DNA of 28,730 bases from Verrucomicrobia bacterium UBA3214. Lineage in GTDB: Bacteria > Verrucomicrobiota > Kiritimatiellia > RFP12 > UBA1067. The first letter of the stretch is position 1. Each line of letters starts with the position of its first letter. The DNA is taken from the NCBI GenBank assembly GCA_002363575.1, contig DEWI01000109.1, forward strand, positions 1-28,730, in the 5' to 3' direction. This document shows, piece by piece, positions 1-8,349 of this stretch. A program made the translations under genes and the position numbers. Below the pieces are notes generated by a model. That model was not told where the DNA came from. It worked only from the letters and a program-made list of their open reading frames with translations, and searched no databases.

Positions 1-8
1 CACGCCAT

Positions 9-1616
9 ATGATATTGATGATAGACAATTACGACTCGTTCACCTGGAACCTGGTGCAGCAGATGCGCGCGCTGGGCGCGGAGATCGAAGTCGTGCGCAA
101 CGACAAAATCGACATAGCCGGAATCGAAGCGCTCAAGCCGCAGGCGATCGTATTCTCGCCGGGGCCGGGGAATCCCGATTCCGCAGGCGTCACGCTGGCA
201 GCGGTGAAAGCCTTCGCAGGCAGGATTCCGCTTCTGGGCATATGCCTCGGCCACCAGTCGATAGCGCAGGCCTTCGGCGCGAAGATCGTCCGCGCCAAGC
301 GTTTGATGCACGGCAAGACGAGCCGCCTTTCGCATGACGGCAAAGGGCTTTTCGCCGGTCTGGACGATGGCATGGAGGCGATGCGCTACCACTCGCTCGC
401 GGTCGATCGCCAGACGCTCCCCGATTGCTTCGAAATCAGCGCGACTTCCGAAGACGGCGAGATAATGGGCTTGCGCCACAAAACGCTGCCGATCGAATCG
501 CTGCAATACCATCCAGAATCGGTAGGCACGCCGCTCGGCGTTCGCCAGCTCGCGAATTTCATTTCTTCGGTGACGGGGCGGCGCCCGAAACTGTCGGCGA
601 CGCGCAATCAACGCAAGGAGCTTCTCGTGCGCGCGCTCGCAGGGACGCCGCCGGACGAGACGGAGACGGAAGAATATTTCGCCGCCGTCATGGCCGGCGA
701 TGTCGCCGAAAGCGAGCTCGCTTCCTTCCTCACGGCACTCGCCGGAAACGAAACGACTCCGCAGATGCTAGCGGGGGCGGCGCGCGCCATGCGCTCGGCC
801 GGCGTGAAAATCGACATAGGCGATCTGCCCGCCGTCGATATAGTCGGGACGGGCGGCGACGGCTCAAACTCTTTCAACGTCTCGACTTGCGCGGCGTTCA
901 TCGCCGCCGGCGCCGGCGTAGTTATTGCCAAGCACGGCAATGTGGCCGCATCATCGAAAAGCGGCTCTGCCGACGTCTTGAGGGCGCTTGGGTACAATCT
1001 GGCCGCGACGCCCGTGCAGGTCGAAAGGTCTATTCGCGAGAACGGCATTGGCTTCCTCTTCGCGCGCGAGCTGCATCCCGCCATGCGCTACGCCGCGCCA
1101 GTGCGTTCGGCGATAGGCTTCCGCACGCTGTTCAACTTGATAGGTCCGCTCACGAATCCTGCGGGCGCGAAGCGCAATGTCATCGGCGTATATTCGCAGA
1201 AGCTCGCCCCGCTCTTCGCGGAGACGCTGCGGCGCCTTGGCTCCGAGCGCGCGATGGTCATCGCAGGCGCCGACGGACTCGACGAGATTTCGCCTTCCGG
1301 CTTCACATATCTCTCATCGCTCGAAGGCGGCGAAGTTAAGACTTCGCTGCTGGATGCGCCAGGCGCATACGGGAAAACGTACGCGACGAAAGAAATCGCC
1401 GGCGGCTCGCCGGAGGAAAACGCACGCACGCTTCTGAAAATCCTCGAAGGCGAAGAACGCGGGGCCTGCCGCGCGGCAAGCGTCGAAAACGCCGCCGCCG
1501 CGATACTCGTCTCCGGGATTGCCAAAGACTACCGGGAAGCCGTGGCGCTCGCCGCCGAGAGCGTAGATTCCGGACGCGCGCTCGAGAAGCTCAAAGCCTT
1601 CCTCGGAAAGTGGTAG
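9..1616 (+). CDS. trpGD: Fused anthranilate synthase glutaminase (TrpG) / anthranilate phosphoribosyltransferase (TrpD)
   Basis: This bifunctional cytoplasmic tryptophan-pathway protein has 535 residues. Residues 1-190 are a class I glutamine amidotransferase. It has the oxyanion strand SPGPGNP (50-56), the nucleophile C79 in LGICLGHQS, and the catalytic pair H168/E170 in QYHPES. It supplies ammonia to TrpE. Residues 200-535 are TrpD, which joins anthranilate to PRPP; the glycine-rich PRPP loop GTGGDGSNSFN is at 280-290 and the KHGN motif follows. The same fusion is known in enterobacteria and in scattered other lineages. The ATG at 9 gives the standard family N-terminus (MILMIDNYDSF); an in-frame ATG at 18 is possible. 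The ATG overlaps a TGA at 10-12 in another frame, which fits coupling to an upstream gene, probably trpE, outside the window. No trpC, trpF, trpB or trpA follows, so the rest of the pathway lies elsewhere. Confidence 0.97.
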   Translation: MILMIDNYDSFTWNLVQQMRALGAEIEVVRNDKIDIAGIEALKPQAIVFSPGPGNPDSAGVTLAAVKAFAGRIPLLGICLGHQSIAQAFGAKIVRAKRLMHGKTSRLSHDGKGLFAGLDDGMEAMRYHSLAVDRQTLPDCFEISATSEDGEIMGLRHKTLPIESLQYHPESVGTPLGVRQLANFISSVTGRRPKLSATRNQRKELLVRALAGTPPDETETEEYFAAVMAGDVAESELASFLTALAGNETTPQMLAGAARAMRSAGVKIDIGDLPAVDIVGTGGDGSNSFNVSTCAAFIAAGAGVVIAKHGNVAASSKSGSADVLRALGYNLAATPVQVERSIRENGIGFLFARELHPAMRYAAPVRSAIGFRTLFNLIGPLTNPAGAKRNVIGVYSQKLAPLFAETLRRLGSERAMVIAGADGLDEISPSGFTYLSSLEGGEVKTSLLDAPGAYGKTYATKEIAGGSPEENARTLLKILEGEERGACRAASVENAAAAILVSGIAKDYREAVALAAESVDSGRALEKLKAFLGKW

Positions 1617-1631
1617 GCTAGACGTTGGCGC

Positions 1632-1660
1632 AAAAAAATGCCGCCGCCCTTCCGGGCGGC
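1632..1660 (-). terminator. Rho-independent terminator for the minus-strand methyltransferase unit
   Basis: Read on the minus strand, a perfect 7-bp stem (GCCGCCC 1643-1649 with GGGCGGC 1654-1660, loop TTCC) is followed by a run of seven T (1638-1632). It lies about 115 nt beyond the methyltransferase stop. The T-run is on the minus side, so it ends that transcript rather than trpGD. It is the only hairpin in the window with a clear U tract. Confidence 0.75.
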
Positions 1661-1679
1661 GCGCGGAACATCCCGCCGG

Positions 1680-1708
1680 GGAGGCCGGGAGAGTCTTTCC
1701 CGGCCTCC
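1680..1708. other. Strong 11-bp intergenic hairpin
   Basis: GGAGGCCGGGA (1680-1690) pairs perfectly with TCCCGGCCTCC (1698-1708) around a 7-nt loop. It sits between the convergent trpGD and methyltransferase genes, just ahead of the U-tract terminator on the minus strand. It may strengthen termination or protect 3' ends; no run of T follows on either side. Confidence 0.55.
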
Positions 1709-1775
1709 GCGCTTCGCCCGATCCTTGCCGCCGGACGTAAGCACGGCGGCGCACCGTCAGCGCAGGCGGAGGACG

Positions 1776-2633
1776 CTATTTGTCGAGGACGCCTTCGCCG
1801 TGCCATGGTTCGGCAGGCGGGACTTTGGCGATGCCTGCGGCGATCCGCTGGCGCACGGCCTCGAAAACGAGAATCGTCGCCGCCGCGGAAACGTTGAGCG
1901 AATCCGCCAGGCCTAGCATCGGGATGCGCACGCGCAAATCCGCGCCGTCCATCCATTTCGCGGTCAGTCCGTACTGCTCCGCGCCGAGCGCGATAGCGAT
2001 ATTCCCCGTCAAATCCTCTTCGAAATGCAGCTTCTCGGCATGCGGCGAAGCCGCGAGAATCCGGAAGCCGCGCGCGCGCAGAAAAGCGAGCGCCTCTTCC
2101 GAAGTCGCTTCGACGATCGGCACGGAGAACATCGTCCCTGTGGAGGCGCGCACGACATTCGGATTGTGGATGTCAGTAGTCCTGTCGCAGACGATGACGG
2201 CGGAGACGTGCGCCGCGTCCGCGCTGCGGAGTATCGTGCCGAGATTCCCCGGCTTCTCTATCGCTTCAGTGACGATCACAAGCGCGTTTTCCGGCAGTTT
2301 CAGCGCATCCAGCTTTATCGAGACGTGCGGGCCGACCATCAGCAGGCCGTCCGGCCGCTCCTTGTAGGCGATTTTCTCGAAGCAAGCGCGCGAGCATGTA
2401 TAAACCTCGGCGCCGAGCCTGCGGCACTCTTCCACCAATCCATCTTCGTGCTCGTTCTTCAGATACAGCGCGGGACAGTGGAAAATGGCGCGCGGGCGGT
2501 ATGCATTGTCGAGCGCTCTGCGGCATTCGCGATAGCCTTCGACGATCATCTCGCCGGAAGTCTCGCGCTCCCTGCAAGTCCGCAGGCGCACCACGTATTT
2601 CAACTTCGAATTGGATGGAGACGTTATTTCCAT
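1776..2633 (-). CDS. TrmH/SpoU-family RNA 2'-O-methyltransferase
   Basis: This is a SAM-dependent ribose methyltransferase of the SPOUT superfamily (285 aa), which modifies rRNA or tRNA in the cytoplasm. Residues 1-100 form the substrate-binding N-domain (SPSNSKLKYV start, VEGYRECRRAL). The knotted catalytic domain holds motif 1 EKPGNLGTILRSADA (126-140), motif 2 ALGAEQYGL (215-223) and motif 3 IPMLGLADSLNVSAA (237-251). The length and N-domain resemble RlmB/TsnR-type 23S rRNA enzymes, but the target nucleotide cannot be read from sequence. I chose the ATG at 2633 because homologues typically begin close to SxxNxxIK; an in-frame ATG at 2672 would add 13 unconserved residues. It lies 53 nt downstream of the parvulin gene and probably shares its promoter. 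It ends in the U-tract terminator at 1632-1660. Confidence 0.9.
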   Translation of the reverse strand: MEITSPSNSKLKYVVRLRTCRERETSGEMIVEGYRECRRALDNAYRPRAIFHCPALYLKNEHEDGLVEECRRLGAEVYTCSRACFEKIAYKERPDGLLMVGPHVSIKLDALKLPENALVIVTEAIEKPGNLGTILRSADAAHVSAVIVCDRTTDIHNPNVVRASTGTMFSVPIVEATSEEALAFLRARGFRILAASPHAEKLHFEEDLTGNIAIALGAEQYGLTAKWMDGADLRVRIPMLGLADSLNVSAAATILVFEAVRQRIAAGIAKVPPAEPWHGEGVLDK

Positions 2634-2686
2634 TTCTGAGCCGCCGATCGTCTGGATATCAGCAAAACACATGCGCCGCGCGCCTG

Positions 2687-3571
2687 TCACGAAATCTTCA
2701 CGTCGGCCTTCGAGCGAAGTTCCGCGACATACGCATCGACGGCGCGCCCGCGCGCTTCGTGCCGGAGAAGATCCTTGATCTGATCGTGGACATCGACAAG
2801 CGTCTGGGCTTCGCCGCCGCGCTCGTCCGCCTTGTAAATGATGTGGTAGCCGAACTGCGTGGCGACGACGCCGGAAACATCGCCCTTCTTCATTTCGAAA
2901 GCCGCCTTGTCGAATTCCGGGACCATCATGCCGCGCGAGAACCATCCGAGCGAGCCGCCCTGCTGCGAGCTTGGGCAATCTGAATGGGCTTTCGCCTCTT
3001 CCGCGAAATCGCCGCCGGCGAGAATGCGCTCGCGGATTTCGCGGATTTTCTCGAAAGCCGCCGCCTTGGCTTCCGGCAAATCCTTATCCTCCGTCTTGAC
3101 GAGGATATGTTGGCAAAGGACTTCGTGCGGAGTGACGTACTCGGCCTTGTGCGCTTCGTAGAAAGCCTCGACTTCCGATTCCTGCGGCTCGGGAACGTGC
3201 GCGCAAGCTTGATTGACAAGCATATTGACGCGCACGCCCTTCTCCAGCTCCCTGCGGAAAGCTTCATCGGTGATGTTCTGCGCGGCGAGCGCGGCGCGGT
3301 AGTTCTCTTCGCCGCCGACCTGCTGTACGACTTTGGCGACTTCCGCATCGATATCCTTCGCCGTGACGGGGAGGGTCAGCCGCGAGGCTTCATCGAGAAG
3401 CAGGCGAGCGCCTATGGCCTGGTCAAGAGCCTTTTCTTCCAGTTTCGGCAGATTCTTTTTGACCTCGTCGTAAGACATGCCGTGGCCGAGATAGAACTTG
3501 ACGAGCCGGTCAAGCTCGAAATGCACCGCTTCGCCGGTGATCTCCCGGCCGTTTACTGTCGCTTTCTTCAT
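2687..3571 (-). CDS. Parvulin-type peptidyl-prolyl cis-trans isomerase (PpiC/SurA-like), apparently cytoplasmic
   Basis: This 294-residue protein catalyses prolyl bond isomerisation in protein folding. Residues 1-145 are a helical SurA-N-like chaperone region. Residues 149-250 are a rotamase domain with the parvulin signatures VLCQHILVK (151-159), GGDFAEEAKAHSDC (186-199), GGSLGWFSRGMMVPEF (205-220) and FGYHIIYK (240-247). Most SurA/PrsA relatives carry a signal peptide, but this one starts MKKATVNGREITGEAV with no hydrophobic segment, so it is probably cytosolic like NifM- or PpiC-type proteins. Its ATG lies 7 nt downstream of a TATAAT hexamer, with no room for a Shine-Dalgarno sequence, which suggests a leaderless mRNA. 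The RNA methyltransferase follows 53 nt downstream in the same direction. The family assignment is secure; the substrates are unknown. Confidence 0.9.
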   Translation of the reverse strand: MKKATVNGREITGEAVHFELDRLVKFYLGHGMSYDEVKKNLPKLEEKALDQAIGARLLLDEASRLTLPVTAKDIDAEVAKVVQQVGGEENYRAALAAQNITDEAFRRELEKGVRVNMLVNQACAHVPEPQESEVEAFYEAHKAEYVTPHEVLCQHILVKTEDKDLPEAKAAAFEKIREIRERILAGGDFAEEAKAHSDCPSSQQGGSLGWFSRGMMVPEFDKAAFEMKKGDVSGVVATQFGYHIIYKADERGGEAQTLVDVHDQIKDLLRHEARGRAVDAYVAELRSKADVKIS

Positions 3572-3578
3572 GGGCCGT

Positions 3579-3587
3579 ATTATACCA
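3579..3587 (-). promoter_or_regulatory. Extended -10 promoter of the parvulin gene (leaderless configuration)
   Basis: Minus strand TGGTATAAT, with hexamer TATAAT at 3584-3579, preceded by an AT-rich GAAATA and a GC-rich flank. Only 7 nt (ACGGCCC) separate the hexamer from the ATG at 3571, so transcription should begin at or next to the start codon. The same core and spacing occur at 24644-24652. Confidence 0.7.
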
Positions 3588-3604
3588 TATTTCGCGGCGT
3601 CGTA

Positions 3605-3621
3605 GCGGCGCGTAGCGCCGC
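3605..3621 (-). terminator. Possible hairpin terminator after the beta-mannosidase gene
   Basis: GCGGCGC (3605-3611) and GCGCCGC (3615-3621) form a perfect 7-bp stem with a GTA loop, 5 nt beyond the beta-mannosidase stop. There is no U tract, so it may instead protect a 3' end. It separates the glycan cluster from the parvulin promoter. Confidence 0.4.
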
Positions 3622-3625
3622 GGAA

Positions 3626-6013
3626 TCATTTTGCGTTCTCGCCGCCATCAGCCAGCAAGTCGCAGAGCGAGAGCACTTCGCCCAAGGCGCGGTCCGGCGC
3701 CGCGATCGTGCGCGGCCTGCCTGGCAGCAGTGTGAAAGCGTTGTCCTCGAAAATCGTCTTGCCGTCTTTCGCTGTCAACCAGACGTAAAAGGCCGGCTTG
3801 TCGGTGGAAAGCGTCAGCTTCCGGCCGGCTGACACGACGGAGATTCGCGCTTTCGCCGGCGGACGCTCCGCGAATTCCCTCGCGTGCTTCTCCGCGCGTG
3901 CTTCGCCAAGATGCGTCTTCAGGGAAATAGCGGCGAAATCGGCGCGCATCTCGTCGAGGTCGGCGAGTGCGGCCAGGCGCGTAGATACGCCGGGCGCCAG
4001 CGTCACGGCGTTTGTCGTGCAGAAAAGCGGCGCTGCGGCGTCGTAGTTCCAATATTCGACGATGAGTTCGCCATCGACCGGCTCGGCCGTGTCGTTGACG
4101 CCGGCGATCGCGCCATCCAAGCGCGCCACGACCGCGACAGGCTCGTAGAGGCGCTTCATCACATACTGCAAAGGCTTCCACGCGCCGCCGTATTCGATGG
4201 ACGACCAGCTGGCGACGGGCCAGTTGTCGTTCAGCTGCCAGAACAACGTGCCCATGCAGCGCGGCATGTCCGAGCGCCACGCCGAAGCGCCCGTCGATAC
4301 GGCGAGAGCCTGCTGAAACTGCGAAAGCATCAGTTCGCTTTCGAAATCTTTCGCGCGCCCGAAGTAGTGCGCGAGCATATCGCGAATGCGTGTGTTCCCG
4401 TCGCCGTTCTTCTGATGCCACTCGAAAGCTTCGCCGGGACCGTCGCAGAATGTGCGCGCCAGCGCCGGAGAGGAAAAGGATTGATAGCCGAATTCCGAGC
4501 AGAAGCGCGGGCGGACTTTATAGTAGTGCGAGAAGAGGCGCTTGCTGCCCCAGACGCTCCATTGATGCATGTCGCCCTTTGTATCCACCTTCCAGCCGTT
4601 GCTGAAATCCCCGGGGCCGGCGCATGGCGATGTGGGCCAGTACGCGCGTGCAGGATCGTATTTCGCGACGCACGCGGCTTGCGCGGCTGAGCGCTTTACC
4701 CATTCTGCGAGGTAGGCGTCCTTGTCGCGGCGCGTTTCCTCGAACCATCGAAGAGCGCCGAGGCATTCGTTGTCGCCGCACCAAAGCGCTATCGAGGCGT
4801 GGTCTCTGAGGCGCCGGAGCTGATGGGCAAGCTCTGCGCGCACTTCGTCGAGAAACTCGTCGTCGGCGGGATATGCGGCGCATGCGAACATCATGTCCTG
4901 CCAGACGAGCAGACCGAGTTCGTCGCAGATTTCATAGAATACATCCTTCTCGTACTGGCCTCCACCCCAGACGCGAATCATGTTCATGTTCGCGCGCGCG
5001 GCGCTTTCGAGGAGATTTCTGTAGCGCTCGGGCGTCTGGCGGCGTTCGAGCGCGTCGCACGGTATCCAGTTCGCGCCTTTCATGAAGAGCCGCCGGTTGT
5101 TGACGCGAACGACGAAAGAAAGCCCGTCCTTGCCGTCGTCCGTCGGGGCGCGCTCGTTGAGAAGTTCGAGCTTGCGCAGACCTGTGCGCCGCGAAATCTT
5201 TTCGCCGTTCACATCGACGGTGAATGAGAAGAACTTCTGCTCGCCTGCGCCGTTCGGCCACCATAGAGGAGGATCGTCGATCTCCAATTTGTTCGTCACG
5301 CACGAGCCGTCGGAAAGGTCTGCGTACACGGTGAGCGTGCAATGCGTCAAATCGTCGTTGAACTCCTGGCGGGTATAGACGTATTCGACGCGCGGCTTGT
5401 CGGAGCCGATGATCGCCACCCTGCCGCAGAAGCCGATCGTCTCGATCTCCGGACCCCAATCCCATCCGCCATGGCATGCCGGCTTGCGAATCAACGCTTG
5501 ATTGACGGCTCTTGCGACATTCGACATTGGATACGCGCGAGCCCGCGTCTTGCGGAACTCTGCGGCCTTTTCGATCGGACTTTCAAACAGCCCTTCGATG
5601 GTATTGACGCCCGGCCGCAGGAGATTTTTCACGTCGAACTCGTAGCGTCTGAAGCGGTTGGCCGTCTTGCCGGCTTCGGCGCCATTAATCTTGAGCGTGC
5701 AGAAGGTGTCGCAATCTTCGAGAAGAAGCACGATCTCCTTGCAGGCGAGAAAGTCTGCATCAACCTCGAATGTGCGGGAGAACTTCCATTCGCGCATCGG
5801 CACCCAGAAGGCGTTCGTTTCGTTCGCCCCCCAATAGGGATCGTCGATCATGCCGGCGGCGAGAAGCGCATCGTGTATGCCGCCGGGGATTTGCGCTGCC
5901 ACTTCGATTTCTCCGGAGGCCGCGCGCCATGTGCCGGACAAATCCAATTCCCGCGCCGCCGCGCAGGCGGACGCGCATGCAAGCGAAAGCGCCAAAACAA
6001 TCAATCTATTCAT
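3626..6013 (-). CDS. Exported GH2 beta-mannosidase
   Basis: This enzyme releases terminal beta-mannose from oligosaccharides such as N-glycan cores or mannan fragments (795 aa). A hydrophobic leader (MNRLIVLALSLACASACAAA) suggests export to the periplasm or beyond. The sugar-binding and immunoglobulin-like domains span about 22-300. The catalytic barrel starts near KGANWIPCD (312-320) and contains RVWGGGQYE, WQDMMFACAAYP (371-382), the acid/base E416 in WCGDNE, and the nucleophile E507 in FCSEFGYQSF. HGGWDWGPE and WQDxMFACAxYP match beta-mannosidase better than beta-galactosidase. I chose the ATG at 6013 because it starts the signal peptide and has GGAAAGG at 6017-6023; ten further in-frame codons upstream are unlikely to be used. 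It lies 30 nt after the GH3 gene and is the last gene of the cluster. Substrate specificity is inferred from motifs. Confidence 0.92.
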   Translation of the reverse strand: MNRLIVLALSLACASACAAARELDLSGTWRAASGEIEVAAQIPGGIHDALLAAGMIDDPYWGANETNAFWVPMREWKFSRTFEVDADFLACKEIVLLLEDCDTFCTLKINGAEAGKTANRFRRYEFDVKNLLRPGVNTIEGLFESPIEKAAEFRKTRARAYPMSNVARAVNQALIRKPACHGGWDWGPEIETIGFCGRVAIIGSDKPRVEYVYTRQEFNDDLTHCTLTVYADLSDGSCVTNKLEIDDPPLWWPNGAGEQKFFSFTVDVNGEKISRRTGLRKLELLNERAPTDDGKDGLSFVVRVNNRRLFMKGANWIPCDALERRQTPERYRNLLESAARANMNMIRVWGGGQYEKDVFYEICDELGLLVWQDMMFACAAYPADDEFLDEVRAELAHQLRRLRDHASIALWCGDNECLGALRWFEETRRDKDAYLAEWVKRSAAQAACVAKYDPARAYWPTSPCAGPGDFSNGWKVDTKGDMHQWSVWGSKRLFSHYYKVRPRFCSEFGYQSFSSPALARTFCDGPGEAFEWHQKNGDGNTRIRDMLAHYFGRAKDFESELMLSQFQQALAVSTGASAWRSDMPRCMGTLFWQLNDNWPVASWSSIEYGGAWKPLQYVMKRLYEPVAVVARLDGAIAGVNDTAEPVDGELIVEYWNYDAAAPLFCTTNAVTLAPGVSTRLAALADLDEMRADFAAISLKTHLGEARAEKHAREFAERPPAKARISVVSAGRKLTLSTDKPAFYVWLTAKDGKTIFEDNAFTLLPGRPRTIAAPDRALGEVLSLCDLLADGGENAK

Positions 6014-6043
6014 AAGCCTTTCCGTATATTGCCGCCAAGACAT

Positions 6044-8245
6044 TCAGTCGGCGAAATACACCGTCTCGTCGACAGTCGCGCTCGCGCGGCATTTGATGTC
6101 GGCGGAGGACGGGCCGGCGAGAAAGACGTATTCGCCGCGATCGGTGCAGAAACGATTGGAAAACTCGTCCCAGCGCGCAAGGTCGCGCGGCGTCACGGCA
6201 AGCTCGACGATTTTCGCTTCGCCTGGCGCCAGCTCCACTTTGGCGAACGCCTTAAGTTCCTTGGCGCATCTCGGGACGGGCGCGCCGGGATAGCTCGCAT
6301 AGAGCTGCACGACTTCCTTGCCTGCGCGCCTGCCGGTATTCGCGACTTTGACGCGGAAGACGATCGCGCCTTCGGCATTGCGGGAAATGCCGGCGGGTTC
6401 CATCGCGAAAGTCGTGTAGGAAAGGCCGTGCCCGAACGGGAAAAGCGGCTTGATTCCGGCTTTGTCATGCCAGCGATAGCCGGTGTAGAAACGCTCGCGG
6501 TAGGTGACGTTCGTGGCATTGTACGTTCCGCATTGCGCGACGGCGGTGTCGGAATATCGCGCCGGCCACGTCTGGGCGAGCTTCCCGCAAGGATTGACAT
6601 CGCCGAAGAGCACGTCGCAAATCGCATTGCCTTCCTCCATGCCGAGATAGGAAGTCTGGAGCATCGTATCCGCCTTCGCAGTCCACGTGTATCCGACAGG
6701 CGTGCCGGAACGCGAAACAACGACGACACGCGGCAACCCCCAGTCGAGAATCGTGTGCATCGCCTTTTGCAAAGAGGCCGGAAGCTCGAATTCGACGCGG
6801 TCGCGCCCTTCCCCTTCCATGTTTTCCTGCACCCCGAGTTCGGTGCCGATGAAAACGATCACCGTGTCGGCGGCGAAGGCGGCGGCGCGCAACGCGGCTT
6901 CGTCGGAAAAGGCTTCGCTCGTTTTCATTTCGACATGGGAACCCGCCTCCACGGCATCCGTCGCGTCCGTCGGCGCGTGTTCGGTCGCGGCGCAGAACGG
7001 CATTAGCCGGACTTCCGCATTGCCGAGTCGATTCGAAAGAGCCTCGTAAAACGTCGTCTCGTATGGCGGATTCCCTTCGGCGGACCCGCCCTTCGCGCAC
7101 TGCTTTTCGTTCGCGAGCGTCCCTATGACGAGCACTTTGCGCATCGAATCTTCCGCAAGGGGAAGCATGCCGCGCTCGTTTTTGAGAAGCACGATCGATT
7201 CGGCGGCTTCCTGGCGCGCGACGCGCTGGTGTTCGGGAGTGTTGCGGGAACCGCGCCGGCGCTCCGCACCGCCGAGGAAACCCGTCTTCGCCATGACGAA
7301 AAGCGTGCGCAGCGCCATATCGTCAACTGTCGCTTCAGGTACATCGCCGCGTTCCACGGCATCTGCGAGCGGATGTTCGAGCGTCTTCGGGTTCCAGATG
7401 TGCCGAATCCTGTCGCCGCGGTGCATTTCTATGCCGCCGCCGTTCGACGCCGCGAAGGCGGTGGAATGCTGCCCTCCCCAATCGGTCACGAGAAGGCCTT
7501 TGAACCCCCAGCGATCGCGCAGAATGCCCTTCTGGGTATATTTGTTCTCGCTGGCCCAGATGCCGTCTATCTTGTTGTAGCTCGTCATCACCGCGAGGAC
7601 GCCGGCTTCCTTCACGGCGGCTCTGAACGCATAGAGATAGATTTCATTCAGCGTCCTGTCATCGACATGCGTATCGACTTTGCCGCGGGCGAGTTCCTGG
7701 TCGTTTAGGCAGAAGTGCTTCACTGTCGCGGCGACGTCGTAGCTCTGCACGCCCTTGACGAGCGGCACGCACATCTTCGCAGCAAGCACAGGATCTTCGC
7801 CGAGATACTCCCAATTGCGCCCGCATAGCGGCGTGCGCATGATATTGACTCCCGGTCCGAGGAGCTGATCGACGCCGCGATCGCGGCATTCCGCGCCGAG
7901 GACTTCGCCATGGCGGCGCGCCCATTCGACATCCCAAGTCTGTGCGAGCGCGGAAAGCGACGGCAGCTTCGTGGATGTCGCGCGCGGCTCGACGTAATCC
8001 CATCCCCAGCGGCACAGCGGCGCGCGGACGGTGGAGCTGGAATCGCTCATCGTCCATTCACGCTCCATACCGCGAAGCGCCGGAAGCGTCATCGTCCCGG
8101 AACCTGCGAGCAGCTGCGTCTTTTCGCGCAGAGAAAGCCGCGAAAGCGCAGTGCGCGCGAGAGCGAGCGCGGCGTCGTCGTCGAGCATCGCGCATGCCAT
8201 CGTGGACACGGAAATCGCGCAAAGGAGAATCGGAAATCTTTTCAT
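6044..8245 (-). CDS. Exported GH3 beta-glucosidase-type glycosidase (normal domain order)
   Basis: This retaining exo-beta-glycosidase (733 aa) probably acts on glucosides or xylosides. A leader (MKRFPILLCAISVSTMACA) precedes the GH3 N-terminal barrel (about 25-320), which has the KH pair at 176-177 in VKHFCLNDQE and the nucleophile D255 in LLVTDWGGQ. The alpha/beta C-domain (about 340-605) begins with RQEAAESIVLLKNE and carries the likely acid/base E479 in EGEGRDR. A fibronectin III-like domain (about 610-720) closes the protein. The upstream in-frame extension to 8749 is rejected because the signal peptide begins at the ATG at 8245. There is no clear Shine-Dalgarno sequence. The 104-nt gap before it contains short palindromes but no convincing promoter. 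It is followed at 30 nt by the GH2 gene, so the two are probably cotranscribed. The sugar specificity is not settled by sequence. Confidence 0.93.
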   Translation of the reverse strand: MKRFPILLCAISVSTMACAMLDDDAALALARTALSRLSLREKTQLLAGSGTMTLPALRGMEREWTMSDSSSTVRAPLCRWGWDYVEPRATSTKLPSLSALAQTWDVEWARRHGEVLGAECRDRGVDQLLGPGVNIMRTPLCGRNWEYLGEDPVLAAKMCVPLVKGVQSYDVAATVKHFCLNDQELARGKVDTHVDDRTLNEIYLYAFRAAVKEAGVLAVMTSYNKIDGIWASENKYTQKGILRDRWGFKGLLVTDWGGQHSTAFAASNGGGIEMHRGDRIRHIWNPKTLEHPLADAVERGDVPEATVDDMALRTLFVMAKTGFLGGAERRRGSRNTPEHQRVARQEAAESIVLLKNERGMLPLAEDSMRKVLVIGTLANEKQCAKGGSAEGNPPYETTFYEALSNRLGNAEVRLMPFCAATEHAPTDATDAVEAGSHVEMKTSEAFSDEAALRAAAFAADTVIVFIGTELGVQENMEGEGRDRVEFELPASLQKAMHTILDWGLPRVVVVSRSGTPVGYTWTAKADTMLQTSYLGMEEGNAICDVLFGDVNPCGKLAQTWPARYSDTAVAQCGTYNATNVTYRERFYTGYRWHDKAGIKPLFPFGHGLSYTTFAMEPAGISRNAEGAIVFRVKVANTGRRAGKEVVQLYASYPGAPVPRCAKELKAFAKVELAPGEAKIVELAVTPRDLARWDEFSNRFCTDRGEYVFLAGPSSADIKCRASATVDETVYFAD

Positions 8246-8349
8246 CGTAATACCTATAATGTCAGGCCGGCAAGGCGTCGCGCCGCCGGAAGGCGCCTCC
8301 GCGGCCACGGTAAATCCGGCAATTCCGGCATGACGGAAACGAAGCGGCG

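Noticed and set aside
1..12. Possible last codons of an upstream trpE (stop TGA at 10-12 overlapping the trpGD ATG)
   Set aside because: The ATGA overlap is suggestive, but four codons cannot support a gene call.
5342..7006. 554-codon plus-strand open frame across the GH2 and GH3 genes
   Set aside because: It spans two well-supported minus-strand genes and their intergenic gap, with no domain signature or promoter.
8246..8349. Promoter directly upstream of the GH3 gene (TGACATTAT on the minus strand)
   Set aside because: The hexamer matches the window's extended -10 core poorly and sits 10 nt from the ATG; cotranscription from upstream is as likely. Short palindromes here lack a T-run.
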